From assembly GCA_023391635.1 (NCBI GenBank), contig JAEWAQ010000002.1:1-60385 (forward strand): DNA of 60,385 nt. Reading direction: 5' to 3'. The notes under the pieces are model-generated. The model had not been told where the DNA came from and did no database searches. It worked only from the letters and a program-made list of their open reading frames with translations. A program made the translations under genes and the position numbers. Each line of letters opens with the position of its first letter. The first letter of the stretch is position 1. Below, piece after piece: positions 7,535-15,607 of the stretch. Source of the stretch: Bacillota bacterium (lineage in GTDB: Bacteria > Bacillota > Bacilli > Paenibacillales > Paenibacillaceae).

Positions 7535-9187
7535 TCAGGCTTCCATGGCGGACATCTCGAATGTTTTGAATCCGCCCGCCAAGTTACGAACCTTATATCC
7601 ATGTTGTGCCAGTATTCTTGCAGCTGTATTTCCGCGGTATCCAACCTGGCAGTAGACCCAGATTTCCTTCGCCGGATCCAGTTCGCGCATGCGGTCGCGC
7701 AGTTCGTCCAGCGGGATCAACATCGAGCCGGGGATATACCCGGCCGCATGCTCCGCCTTCGTCCGAACATCGACGAGCTGCGTCCGGTCCGGGTCGCGAG
7801 TCGACAGATCGCGGGGAACCGCGGCTTTCACCTTGCCTGTCCATATGTTCTCCGCCGCGTATCCCGCCATATTGACCGGGTCCTTCGCAGAAGAATACGG
7901 CGGGGCATAGGCCAGCTCCAGCTCCGTCAGATCGGTCACGGTACCCTGCATGCGGATGACGGTCGCGATGATGTCGATGCGCTTGTCCACGCCTTCGGCG
8001 CCCGTCGCTTGAGCGCCCAGCACCTTGCCGTCGATTCCGAAGAGCAGCTTGATCGACAACGTGAAAGCGCCGGGATAGTAGGAAGCATGAGAACTCGGAT
8101 GCACGTAAGTCACGTCATAAGGAATCCCCAGCCGCTGCAGTGTCTTCTCATTATTCCCGGTTGACGCGCCCGTCAAGCCAAACACTTTAATAATGGCCGT
8201 TCCTTGAGTGCCCTTGTACGTGGAACCCAGCCCGCATATATTATCGGCCGCGATTCTTCCTTGCTTATTCGCGGGGCCGGCAAGCGGAACAACCGCCCTC
8301 GAACCGTTCACATAATCAATTGTTTCTATTGCATCTCCGACCGCATAGATATGATCAAAATTCGTCTGCAGCTTATCGTTGACGAGGATGTGCCCTTGCG
8401 GACCGAGCAGCAGACCGCTGTCCTTCAGGAAGGCAGTGTCCGGGGTGACCCCGATTGCCAGAATGGCCAAGTCGACAACGACAGGTTCGCCTGCCGATAA
8501 CGTCACCTCGATCCGATCGCGGGCCTCGCGAAATGACAGGACGCTCTGACCGGTAATGAGGCGAACGCCGTTCCTCTCCATCTCCCGCGCCAGCGTGGCA
8601 GACATCTCTTCGTCGAACGGAGCAAGAATTTGCGGACCTTTCTCGACCAACGTCACATCGAGCCCGAGTTCCCGAAGGTTCTCAGCCATCTCCACGCCGA
8701 TGAAACCGCCGCCGATCACGAGGCTTGAACGCACGGCTTCTGCGGCCACGCGTTGCTTGATTCGATCCATATCCTGAATATTCCGCAGTGTGTAGATATG
8801 CTTGCTGTCGATCCCGGGCAGGTTCGGGCGGATGGGCCTTGCTCCCGGCGCCAGCACCAAGTCGTCGTAGCTCTCCGTATATTCACCCAGCTCCTTGCTG
8901 CGAATTCGCACCGTTCGCGCGGCCGGATCGATCCCGAGCGCCTCGCTGTCCGTTCTCACATCGATGTTGAACCGCTTGCGCATCCCTTCCGCCGTCTGAA
9001 CAAGAAGGTTGGAGCGTTCCTGAATGGTGTTTCCAATATAGTAAGGCAACCCGCAATTCGCATAGGAAATATAAGGTCCCTTCTCCAGCATGACAATATG
9101 GGCTTCCTCATCCAACCGCCGCAATCTGGCGGCCGCAGAAGCGCCTCCGGCTACTCCGCCGACAATAACGACTTTCTTCCCCATCAT
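7535..9187 (-). CDS. CoA-disulfide/persulfide reductase with C-terminal rhodanese domain
   Basis: A 550-residue fusion. The N-terminal two-thirds is an FAD/NAD(P)H pyridine-nucleotide disulfide oxidoreductase: GGVAGGASAA binds the FAD ADP moiety, SYANCGLPYYIG carries the single redox cysteine (C45) typical of CoA-disulfide reductases, and VIGGGFIGVEMAENL binds NAD(P)H. Residues about 460-550 form a rhodanese domain with active-loop Cys513 (VYCQVGYRGNTA). CoADR-RHD proteins reduce CoA-persulfide, polysulfide or CoA disulfide. Its ATG directly follows the ArsR stop, so the two are translated together, and two further rhodaneses lie across the operator region. A role in sulfane-sulfur homeostasis is inferred. 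Confidence 0.93.
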   Translation of the reverse strand: MMGKKVVIVGGVAGGASAAARLRRLDEEAHIVMLEKGPYISYANCGLPYYIGNTIQERSNLLVQTAEGMRKRFNIDVRTDSEALGIDPAARTVRIRSKELGEYTESYDDLVLAPGARPIRPNLPGIDSKHIYTLRNIQDMDRIKQRVAAEAVRSSLVIGGGFIGVEMAENLRELGLDVTLVEKGPQILAPFDEEMSATLAREMERNGVRLITGQSVLSFREARDRIEVTLSAGEPVVVDLAILAIGVTPDTAFLKDSGLLLGPQGHILVNDKLQTNFDHIYAVGDAIETIDYVNGSRAVVPLAGPANKQGRIAADNICGLGSTYKGTQGTAIIKVFGLTGASTGNNEKTLQRLGIPYDVTYVHPSSHASYYPGAFTLSIKLLFGIDGKVLGAQATGAEGVDKRIDIIATVIRMQGTVTDLTELELAYAPPYSSAKDPVNMAGYAAENIWTGKVKAAVPRDLSTRDPDRTQLVDVRTKAEHAAGYIPGSMLIPLDELRDRMRELDPAKEIWVYCQVGYRGNTAARILAQHGYKVRNLAGGFKTFEMSAMEA

Positions 9188-9472
9188 TCATGCCCCCTCG
9201 AATAATATGCCGACCAAGCGTTTAACCCGTTCATCCTTGACCACATAATTGATCTCAAGCCCCTTGCGGTCCGCTTCGACGATTCCCGCGCTGCGCAGCT
9301 TCTGCAGATGCTGGGACACGGTCGATTGCGGCAAATCGAGGCAACCCTGCATGTAGGTCACATTGCATCTCCCTTTCTCCAGCAGCCCTCTGACGATGCA
9401 CAACCGAACCGGATGAGCCAACGCTTTTAATAGCTCCGCCGTTTCGTCATAGGCTTTGAAGTTATTATCCAA
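9188..9472 (-). CDS. ArsR/SmtB-family transcriptional regulator, possible persulfide sensor
   Basis: A 94-residue winged-helix protein: ALAHPVRLCIVRGLL, then the recognition region LDLPQSTVSQHLQKLRSAGIVEADRKG. It has cysteines at 25, 36 and 44 and no metal-binding ELCVCDL motif. ArsR proteins next to rhodanese and CoADR genes (SqrR/BigR type) sense persulfides through a cysteine pair; that role here is inferred from context. The gene is immediately upstream of the reductase and divergent from two rhodanese genes. A 20-bp imperfect palindrome 28 bases upstream of its start is the probable operator. Confidence 0.88.
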   Translation of the reverse strand: MDNNFKAYDETAELLKALAHPVRLCIVRGLLEKGRCNVTYMQGCLDLPQSTVSQHLQKLRSAGIVEADRKGLEINYVVKDERVKRLVGILFEGA

Positions 9473-9500
9473 CGGATTTCAGCCCCTTTACATAATCGTT

Positions 9501-9520
9501 ATATCGTAATATTATGATAT
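9501..9520. promoter_or_regulatory. Palindromic operator candidate for the ArsR regulator
   Basis: Between the divergent ArsR and rhodanese genes, TATCGTAATATTATGATA (9502-9519, extendable by one base on each side) is palindromic except for one pair of positions. AT-rich dyads of this size are typical ArsR/SmtB operators. It would cover promoters in both directions. Confidence 0.6.
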
Positions 9521-9570
9521 TATGATTCAATAATCAAGTCTTTCTTGATGCAGAAAGGTGGATGATTCGG

Positions 9571-9882
9571 ATGTATGAAACATGGCTGCCAGTCGATGTG
9601 AAGACCCGGTGCGGAGGCGCCGGCAACCGGACGTGCCAGGTGATTGATGTCAGAGAGCGGTCGGAATGGCACACCGGACATATCCCGGGAGCGAAACATA
9701 TCCCCTTGGGCGAGCTTCCGATGCGCCTTCGGGAGTTGAACGCCAAGCTGCCTACGATCGTCGTATGCCAGAGCGGGGGCCGAAGCGCGCAGGCTTGCGA
9801 ATACTTGTCGCAGCAAGGCTATCGCGCCGTCAACATGCTGGGCGGCATGTCGCAATGGCGCGGAGATGTATCTTATACGTAG
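9571..9882 (+). CDS. Single-domain rhodanese-like protein
   Basis: A rhodanese homology domain of about 103 residues: QVIDVRERSEWHTGHIPGAKHIPLGELP, then the active loop VVCQSGGRSAQAC with the persulfide-forming cysteine, then YRAVNMLGGMSQWRG. It would transfer sulfane sulfur to thiol acceptors in the cytoplasm. ATG 9571 has AGGTGG nine bases upstream; the in-frame ATG at 9562 touches that element and is too close. It is followed 15 bases later by a second rhodanese gene, so the two are likely co-transcribed and ArsR-controlled. Confidence 0.9.
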   Translation: MYETWLPVDVKTRCGGAGNRTCQVIDVRERSEWHTGHIPGAKHIPLGELPMRLRELNAKLPTIVVCQSGGRSAQACEYLSQQGYRAVNMLGGMSQWRGDVSYT

Positions 9883-9897
9883 AGGAGGAACAAGCGC

Positions 9898-10281
9898 ATG
9901 GAAGTTTCAACCATTATCACGCTGGCCATCGCGGCAATCGCGGTCCTGCTGCTGTACAGAACGTTCGCGCCCGTGCGGGGCCTGAAGGAGCTCGGCGATC
10001 GCGCATTCAGGGAGCAGCTTCAAGCCGCGCCCCGCAAGCTGCTCATTGACGTGAGGGAGCCCTCCGAGTTTCGGAACGGGCATATCAAAGGCGCGACGAA
10101 CATTCCGTTGTCCCAGTTAAGCTCCCAGCTGAATAAGCTGCCCAAAGACAAGGAAATATTCCTGAATTGTCAAAGTGGAATGAGAAGCAAGCGCGCAGCC
10201 GCCATTCTGCTCAAGCACGGCTTCAAGCAAGTCAGTCATCTGAAGGGCGGCATGCTGGCCTGGACAGGGGAACGTGAATGA
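9898..10281 (+). CDS. Membrane-anchored rhodanese-like protein
   Basis: 127 residues. An N-terminal hydrophobic helix (residues 3-21, VSTIITLAIAAIAVLLLY) is followed by a rhodanese domain: LLIDVREPSEFRNGHIKGATNIPL, active loop NCQSGMRSKRAA, and FKQVSHLKGGMLAWTG. The domain probably faces the cytoplasm. GAGGAGG precedes the ATG. It forms a pair with the soluble rhodanese just upstream and completes the persulfide-handling module with the reductase and ArsR genes. Confidence 0.9.
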   Translation: MEVSTIITLAIAAIAVLLLYRTFAPVRGLKELGDRAFREQLQAAPRKLLIDVREPSEFRNGHIKGATNIPLSQLSSQLNKLPKDKEIFLNCQSGMRSKRAAAILLKHGFKQVSHLKGGMLAWTGERE

Positions 10282-10326
10282 CGATACCATCTGTAATAAA
10301 ATATTCCGAATAGTTTGTGAACATGG

Positions 10327-10381
10327 TTGACATGTGATATTGATAATCATTATCATTGTTTTGTCGTGATAATGATTATCA
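10327..10381 (+). promoter_or_regulatory. Promoter with two perfect Fur boxes
   Basis: TTGACA (10327-10332), an 18-base spacer and TATCAT (10351-10356) form the promoter. TGATAATCATTATCA (10341-10355) and TGATAATGATTATCA (10367-10381) are both perfect 7-1-7 Fur boxes with centres 26 bp apart. The first covers the -10 and the second runs up to the ribosome site. This predicts strong repression by Fur-Fe2+. Confidence 0.9.
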
Positions 10382-10394
10382 AGGAGGTCTATTT

Positions 10395-11180
10395 ATGGCC
10401 TTTAAGCAAGTGACCGATTACTCCAAAATGCCGGGTCACTGGGTGCTGGCTAGTCTCGGCAAAAAAGTGCTGCGGCCCGGCGGCATCATGTTGACCCGGC
10501 AAATGCTGCGCAATATCGCCGTCTCGGACAAAGATGAGATTGTCGAGTTTGCGCCGGGCGTCGGAACGACCGCCAGGATGACGCTGGCATGCAAGCCCCA
10601 ATCTTACACGGCGGTCGAGCAGGACGATGAAGCGGCTGCGCTCGTATCCGGCTATCTGAACGGCGTCAACCAGAAATGCATTACCGGCAGCGCCGACCGA
10701 ACCAGCCTGACCGACAAATCTGCCACTGTCGTGTACGGCGAAGCGATGCTGACGATGCTCTCCGACAAACAGAAAGCGGGCACGATCGCGGAAGCGCATC
10801 GCATTCTGCGGACGAACGGGCGTTATGGCATCCACGAAATGTGCCTGGTACCAGAGGACTTGCCGGAAGAAGTGAAGGAAACGATTCAGAAGGAACTGTC
10901 GGCCGTCATTCGCGTCAACGCCAGACCCCTGACGATCAAGGAATGGAAGCAGCGTCTGGAGCAGGCCGGCTTCCGTGTGACCGCGCAATCCACCGCCCCC
11001 ATGCATCTGCTCAAATTCGGCAGGCTCATCAAGGACGAAGGCATGGGCGGTACGCTCAAGATCGCCTTCAACTGCGTCGTCCGCCCCAGTGCCCGCAAGC
11101 GGGTGCTCGCCATGTACAAGGTATTTCGCAAATACCGGCATCATCTTGGCGCGATCAGCCTGGTCGGCGAGAAGCAATAA
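10395..11180 (+). CDS. Fur-regulated class I SAM-dependent methyltransferase
   Basis: 261 residues. The SAM-binding motif I is seen in DEIVEFAPGVGTTARMTLACK, with the acidic motif II in YTAVEQDDEA and a motif IV-like YGEAMLTMLSDKQK; HRILRTNGRYGIHEMCLVPED is the usual strand after motif VI. The fold is clear but the acceptor is not. ATG 10395 is preceded by AAGGAGG, whereas the in-frame ATG at 10356 lies inside the promoter. It is a single-gene unit between two Fur boxes and a strong hairpin. Iron control suggests a part in siderophore, heme or low-iron adaptation, without direct proof. Confidence 0.85.
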   Translation: MAFKQVTDYSKMPGHWVLASLGKKVLRPGGIMLTRQMLRNIAVSDKDEIVEFAPGVGTTARMTLACKPQSYTAVEQDDEAAALVSGYLNGVNQKCITGSADRTSLTDKSATVVYGEAMLTMLSDKQKAGTIAEAHRILRTNGRYGIHEMCLVPEDLPEEVKETIQKELSAVIRVNARPLTIKEWKQRLEQAGFRVTAQSTAPMHLLKFGRLIKDEGMGGTLKIAFNCVVRPSARKRVLAMYKVFRKYRHHLGAISLVGEKQ

Positions 11181-11226
11181 GAACGATGAAGGACCGTCAG
11201 GGCGATCTGACGGTCCTTCATCGTTC
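11181..11226 (+). terminator. Long perfect hairpin, terminator of the methyltransferase
   Basis: A 20-bp perfect inverted repeat (11181-11200 with 11207-11226) and a 6-base loop start right after the stop codon. The stem is unusually long, and no U-tract follows on either strand, so it may act as an RNA-stabilising or bidirectional element rather than a classical intrinsic terminator. Confidence 0.6.
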
Positions 11227-11286
11227 ACTTGCTGTCGGTCTCACATTCGGCGGCTTACGCGTGCAGTATCGGAACGCTTGGTGAAA

Positions 11287-11537
11287 CTAGTGTTGCTCTT
11301 TCTTCTTACGTTCCTGTCCGATTTCCTCCGGCGTCAGTCCTGTAGCCCGTGGATCACTTCCACTTCAAAGACCAATGCCAGCATATTGCGTGCCACCTCA
11401 AACTTACCCTCCCTGACTCCTTCCTTTCTGCCCTGTTTCCGAATTTCCGGGTCGATGAATGTCTTGATCATTCCTGTTACCTCCCGTTCCGTTATCAGAT
11501 TGATGCTTGTATGCAAACCCAAAATTCTCGTCATCAT
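11287..11537 (-). pseudogene. Frameshifted C-terminal remnant of an Rpn-family (PD-(D/E)XK) nuclease/transposase-like gene
   Basis: The minus-strand frame gives REVTGMIKTFIDPEIRKQG, then EGKFEVARNMLALVFEVEVIH, typical of the C-terminal tail of Rpn/YhgA-like proteins, and then hits a stop. Shifting frame at the GGG after CAC restores ATGLTPEEIGQERKKKEQH and a TAG at 11289-11287, which is the normal end of the family. One base appears to be missing there. The nuclease domain is absent, since the frame begins five bases downstream of the GGDEF-EAL stop codon. The remnant is therefore both truncated and frameshifted. Confidence 0.7.
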
Positions 11538-11541
11538 GACT

Positions 11542-13233
11542 TCACCGGACCTGTCGGAGAATGGCGCTGCCGTGGGCTGGGATCATAAGCCCATGCCCCA
11601 ACCTGCGGCCTTCTGCAGCGAGCCACATGCCGATCTCCTCGGCGGGCAGCGGCTTGCTGAACAGATATCCCTGAACCGCATCGCATCGAGGCTGCTTGAC
11701 GCGCGCGAGCTGCTCGGCGGTCTCCACGCCTTCCGCGACGACATGCAGTCCCAAGTCATGCGCCAAGCGGATCATGGCATCCGTGATCGCTTGATCGTGC
11801 GCATTATGGGCGATGTCGCGAATGAAGGCGCGGTCGATCTTGAGCACGTCCAGCGGAAATTGCCGCAAGTAATTCAAGGACGAGTACCCGGTGCCGAAAT
11901 CGTCGACGGCGATGCGTACCCCCATCCGCTTCAACTCGTTCAATTTGGCGATCGTCGCCGCCGCATCTTGAATAAACATCGACTCGGTGATTTCCAGTTC
12001 GAGCAGCTCCGGACGCATGCCTGTCCGAGCCACATTGTCCGCGACATCAGCGACAAACTCCGGGTGCTGGAATTGTCTGGCCGAGACGTTCACGGACACC
12101 TTGACCGGAGGTCTGCCTTCTTCTTGCCACTTCCTGCACTGTATGCACGCTTGCTTCAAAACCCAGTTGCCCAGCGGGACGATAAGGCCCGTCTCCTCCG
12201 CGATCGGAATAAATTCGGATGGGGGGACGAGACCGAACTCGCTGTGCTGCCAGCGCACCAACGCTTCCAGACCGATAACCGCACCGCTGCTCAATTCCAC
12301 TTGCGGCTGATAATAGAGCAGCAGTTCGTCCTCGGCGATCGCTTTGCGCAAACTCTGCTCCAGCAGCATCTGTTCGAACGACATGGCGTTCATCTCGTAA
12401 GCATACATCCGGAACAGGTTGCGGCCTTCCTGCTTGGCGCGATACATGGCCGTGTCCGCATTGGCGATCAAAGTTTCGATGTCGTCGCCATGATACGGGA
12501 ACATGCTGATGCCGATACTGGTCGTGATGTACAATTCATGACCGAACACCAGGAACGGAGTCGACAATTGCTCGATGAGTCTTCCGGCTGTTTCGACAGC
12601 TTCATGTTCGTCATTCATCTCCGGAATGACGCAGATGAATTCGTCTCCCCCTACCCTTGCGACCCGGTCGCCGCGCCTTAAACAGGAGCGGATTCGTTCG
12701 GAAGCATCCTTGAGAAGCTGGTCTCCCGCGGCATGGCCGAGCGTGTCATTGATCGATTTGAACCGGTCCAGGTCCAGAAACAGAATCGCCGATTGACGTC
12801 CCGTGCCCCGCGACTTCTGCAGAATCCCGTCCATGTACTGTCGCAGGAACCGCCGATTCGGCAAGTCTGTCAACGGATCGTGGAAGGCCAAGTGCCGGAT
12901 CTGCGCATCGAGTTGCCGATCGCCGCCGGCTTCCTGAACGATGAAGGCGGTATAGTTCTCCCCGCCGTCCGTACCCTGCATTTGAACCGTTCGGTGCTGT
13001 ACGTCCGGCGTACATATGGAAATTCGTGCGATAATCTCCGGCAACGTCGAATTTTCAATGTCCTCCAAGCGCAATCCGGCGATGCGGCAAAATGCCGGGC
13101 CGATCGATATCGCATGCCCTTCCCGATCCGCCAGCAGTATGCCGAATCCCAGCCAATCTCCTTCCATTTCCATGACCGCAGCCGCCCTTTCTGGATGAAT
13201 ACCCGGGTCCCCAAGCGATTCCGGACTGCCCAT
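11542..13233 (-). CDS. PAS-GGDEF-EAL cyclic di-GMP signalling protein
   Basis: 563 residues. An N-terminal PAS-like domain (about 20-115) is followed by a GGDEF domain (about 120-285) with an intact RVGGDEFICVIPE active site and HDPLTDLPNRR, then an EAL domain (about 295-550) with EALVRW, ELEITES, DDFGTGYSSLNYLR, KIDRAFI and EGVETAEQ. Both diguanylate cyclase and phosphodiesterase residues look complete, so the net direction is unclear. No membrane helix is evident, so it is probably cytosolic. A later start such as the ATG encoding MEMEGDWLGF is possible. It is a separate unit following the terminator of the oxidoreductase operon. Confidence 0.92.
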   Translation of the reverse strand: MGSPESLGDPGIHPERAAAVMEMEGDWLGFGILLADREGHAISIGPAFCRIAGLRLEDIENSTLPEIIARISICTPDVQHRTVQMQGTDGGENYTAFIVQEAGGDRQLDAQIRHLAFHDPLTDLPNRRFLRQYMDGILQKSRGTGRQSAILFLDLDRFKSINDTLGHAAGDQLLKDASERIRSCLRRGDRVARVGGDEFICVIPEMNDEHEAVETAGRLIEQLSTPFLVFGHELYITTSIGISMFPYHGDDIETLIANADTAMYRAKQEGRNLFRMYAYEMNAMSFEQMLLEQSLRKAIAEDELLLYYQPQVELSSGAVIGLEALVRWQHSEFGLVPPSEFIPIAEETGLIVPLGNWVLKQACIQCRKWQEEGRPPVKVSVNVSARQFQHPEFVADVADNVARTGMRPELLELEITESMFIQDAAATIAKLNELKRMGVRIAVDDFGTGYSSLNYLRQFPLDVLKIDRAFIRDIAHNAHDQAITDAMIRLAHDLGLHVVAEGVETAEQLARVKQPRCDAVQGYLFSKPLPAEEIGMWLAAEGRRLGHGLMIPAHGSAILRQVR

Positions 13234-13269
13234 TTCCCCGTTTCCATCTTAATGCCAATTACGCCGAAA

Positions 13270-13291
13270 GGACTTGATCCGCATCAAGCCC
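13270..13291 (-). terminator. Hairpin after the oxidoreductase operon
   Basis: On the minus strand a 9-bp stem with one G-T pair (13291-13283 with 13278-13270) and a 4-base loop is followed by TTTCGG. It lies 10 bases beyond the stop codon of the PorAB-like gene. Confidence 0.5.
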
Positions 13292-13300
13292 TTCCCTTCC

Positions 13301-15607
13301 TCACAGCAGCGGGTTGTCGTGTCTGGCCTTCAGCCGTTCCCACCGCCGCTCTACTTCCTGTTCGAATTGTTCCAGCAGATCGCGATTCTCTTCCTTGAGC
13401 ATATGCCGGGTTTTGCCCATGCGGCGCAGCCATTCCGACAGCGGCACCCGCTTGCCCTTCGCCTCCGGATCGTAAGTGATCGTCGTTGCTCCGCGCTCTA
13501 CCTCATACAGCGGGAAGAAGCAGGAATTGACCGCCGCATTCACGATGATTTCCCCGTCGCGATCTTCCGACTTCCAGTTGAGCGGGCAAGTAATGAGCAG
13601 CTTGCCGTACACCATGCCTTCATGCTGCGCGTACCACTGCGCCTTCGCCGCCTTCATGACCAGGTCCTGCGGATAAGCTTCCGTCCCGGTGAACACGTAA
13701 GGGATGTTGGTCGCCGCCATGATCTGCGCCGTATCCTTGTGATGGAACGGCTTGCCCTGCTGCTTCTTGCCAACGCCGGACGTGCTCGTCATATGCCCGA
13801 TCGGGGTCGAATAGGACAATTGCGCGCCTGTATTCATATACCCTTCGTTGTCGTATTCCAGGATGATCATCTTGTGATTGCGCAGCGCGGTGCCGATCGC
13901 CGATCCCATGCCGATATCCATGCCGCCGTCGCCGGTAACCATGACGAAGGTGAAATCGTCCGGCACCTCGATCTCCCCGCGCCGCTTCCGCTCGAAGAAC
14001 GCTTCAACCGTGCCGGACAGCGTAGCCGGGCCGTTCTGGAACAGATTGTGAATGAAGCTCTGCTTGTGCGAGTTATAGGGATATCCCGTTGTGGTAATAT
14101 ACGCGCAGCCCGTATGGAACAGCGTAACGACGTCGCCTTCGATTCCCTTGAAGAACAACTCGAGTCCCGGGAAGATGCCGCAGCCGGGGCAAGCGCCATG
14201 CCCGGACGCGATCCGCTTCGGCTTCTCCGTCAGCGCGCGCAGCGGCGGAATCCGCACCTTCAGCTTGCCCGTCTCCGGACTATCCGTCACCTGGATCAGA
14301 CCGGACTTGAAGGCCGAGCCGTGCATCGGCTCGATCACCTGGGCGACCCGCTTGTCCGCTCCCCATGCGGAATGGCCGTAATAGTCGAACGGCGCCTCCG
14401 CCCGGCCGCTCTCCATCGCTTCGATGGCCATACGGAACAAATTCTCGGCATCGTCCGCATAGAAGTCTTTGCCGCCGACGCCGAAGACGCGGGACAGCAC
14501 GATCGTGTGATTGCCCTTGTCGTCTTGCAGCGCCGATTTCACTTCGTGCGTCAGGCTCCCTCCCTGCGCGCCGTACGAATCCGCCCGCTCTCCCACGAGC
14601 AAGGTTTTCACTCCGCCAAGAGCGCGGCGAATGTCCGCCGCCGGGAACGGACGCAGAATGTTCGGACTGACCACGCCTGCCCTCACGCCTTGCTCCCGCA
14701 GCCGGTCCGCCACGTCCTTCGCGGATTCGGCAGCCGAATTGAGCAGGAACAGCGCCACCTCGGCGTCGTCCATTCGGTACAGGTCCAGCGTCTCGTACGA
14801 ACGCCCGGACAAGTCCGCATATTCGCCTGCAACCTCACGGAACACTTCGCCCGCGCGCCGCATCGCCTCCGACTGCTGGAAGTGGTTGTTGATCAGGTCG
14901 TCGCCGTTCATGTACGCGCCGACTACGACCGGCCTCGCCGGATCCAGCACATGCGGATAGGCTGGCGGCGTCTCGCCGACGAATTGCCGAACGGTTCGGC
15001 GATCGGCGAAAACTTGCACCTTGCGCTTCTGGTGGGAAGTGTAGAAGCCGTCGTACGCCACGATGACGGGAAGCCGCACATCCTCGTGCTCCGCGATGCG
15101 CAGCGCCATGATGTTCATGTCGTACACGGCCTGCGGGGTTCGCGCCGTCAGAATGACCCAGCCCGTATTCAGGCCGTAATACAAGTCGGAATGATCGCCG
15201 CGAATGTCTAGCGGACCGCTGACCGCGCGCGTCACCAGGTTCATCACCATCGGGAACCGCGTGCCTGCCTGCACCGGCAATTGCTCGATCATGTACAGGA
15301 ACCCGTTGGCGCTCGTCGCATTGAACACCCGCGCTCCCGCTGCGGCAGCGCCGTAGCAGATGCCTGCAGATCCATGCTCCCCGTCCGCCGGAATCAGCTT
15401 GATATCGTGTTCGCCGCGCGAGCGCATCATGTCCAGGTACTGGGCAACCTCGGTCGACGGCGTAATCGGAAAATAACCCATGATATGATAATTGATCTGG
15501 GCCGCTGCCATCGCAGCCATCTCGTTGCCGGATTCGAATACGGTCTTCTGTTCGGCGGGGGTGCGCGATTCGAACTGTGCATGAAGCTTCTCGATTTCGA
15601 CCGCCAT
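13301..15607 (-). CDS. 2-oxoacid (pyruvate-type):ferredoxin oxidoreductase, fused alpha and beta subunits
   Basis: A 768-residue fusion. Residues 1 to about 430 are PorA-like: FPITPSTEVAQYLD, DGEHGSAGICYGAAAAGARVFNATSANGF, DIRGDHSDLY. The rest is PorB-like: HGACPGCGIF with cluster cysteines and the TPP-binding GDGGMDIGMGSAIGTALRNH, then ILEYDNEGYMNTG. Together they would oxidise a 2-oxoacid, probably pyruvate, to acyl-CoA and reduce ferredoxin. ATG 15607 overlaps the PorGD stop by one base; an upstream in-frame ATG at 15856 would lie inside that gene and is rejected. It is the last gene of an operon that begins with heme-copper enzyme subunits, an unusual pairing. Confidence 0.9.
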   Translation of the reverse strand: MAVEIEKLHAQFESRTPAEQKTVFESGNEMAAMAAAQINYHIMGYFPITPSTEVAQYLDMMRSRGEHDIKLIPADGEHGSAGICYGAAAAGARVFNATSANGFLYMIEQLPVQAGTRFPMVMNLVTRAVSGPLDIRGDHSDLYYGLNTGWVILTARTPQAVYDMNIMALRIAEHEDVRLPVIVAYDGFYTSHQKRKVQVFADRRTVRQFVGETPPAYPHVLDPARPVVVGAYMNGDDLINNHFQQSEAMRRAGEVFREVAGEYADLSGRSYETLDLYRMDDAEVALFLLNSAAESAKDVADRLREQGVRAGVVSPNILRPFPAADIRRALGGVKTLLVGERADSYGAQGGSLTHEVKSALQDDKGNHTIVLSRVFGVGGKDFYADDAENLFRMAIEAMESGRAEAPFDYYGHSAWGADKRVAQVIEPMHGSAFKSGLIQVTDSPETGKLKVRIPPLRALTEKPKRIASGHGACPGCGIFPGLELFFKGIEGDVVTLFHTGCAYITTTGYPYNSHKQSFIHNLFQNGPATLSGTVEAFFERKRRGEIEVPDDFTFVMVTGDGGMDIGMGSAIGTALRNHKMIILEYDNEGYMNTGAQLSYSTPIGHMTSTSGVGKKQQGKPFHHKDTAQIMAATNIPYVFTGTEAYPQDLVMKAAKAQWYAQHEGMVYGKLLITCPLNWKSEDRDGEIIVNAAVNSCFFPLYEVERGATTITYDPEAKGKRVPLSEWLRRMGKTRHMLKEENRDLLEQFEQEVERRWERLKARHDNPLL

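Noticed and set aside
11089..12681. Plus-strand open frame of 530 codons
   Set aside because: It covers the end of the methyltransferase, the hairpin and the antisense of an intact GGDEF-EAL gene, and contains no domain.
13274..15211. Plus-strand open frame of 645 codons
   Set aside because: It is antisense to the PorAB-like gene, whose domains are unmistakable. The frame is Arg/His-rich with no recognisable motif, as expected for a GC-rich antisense shadow.
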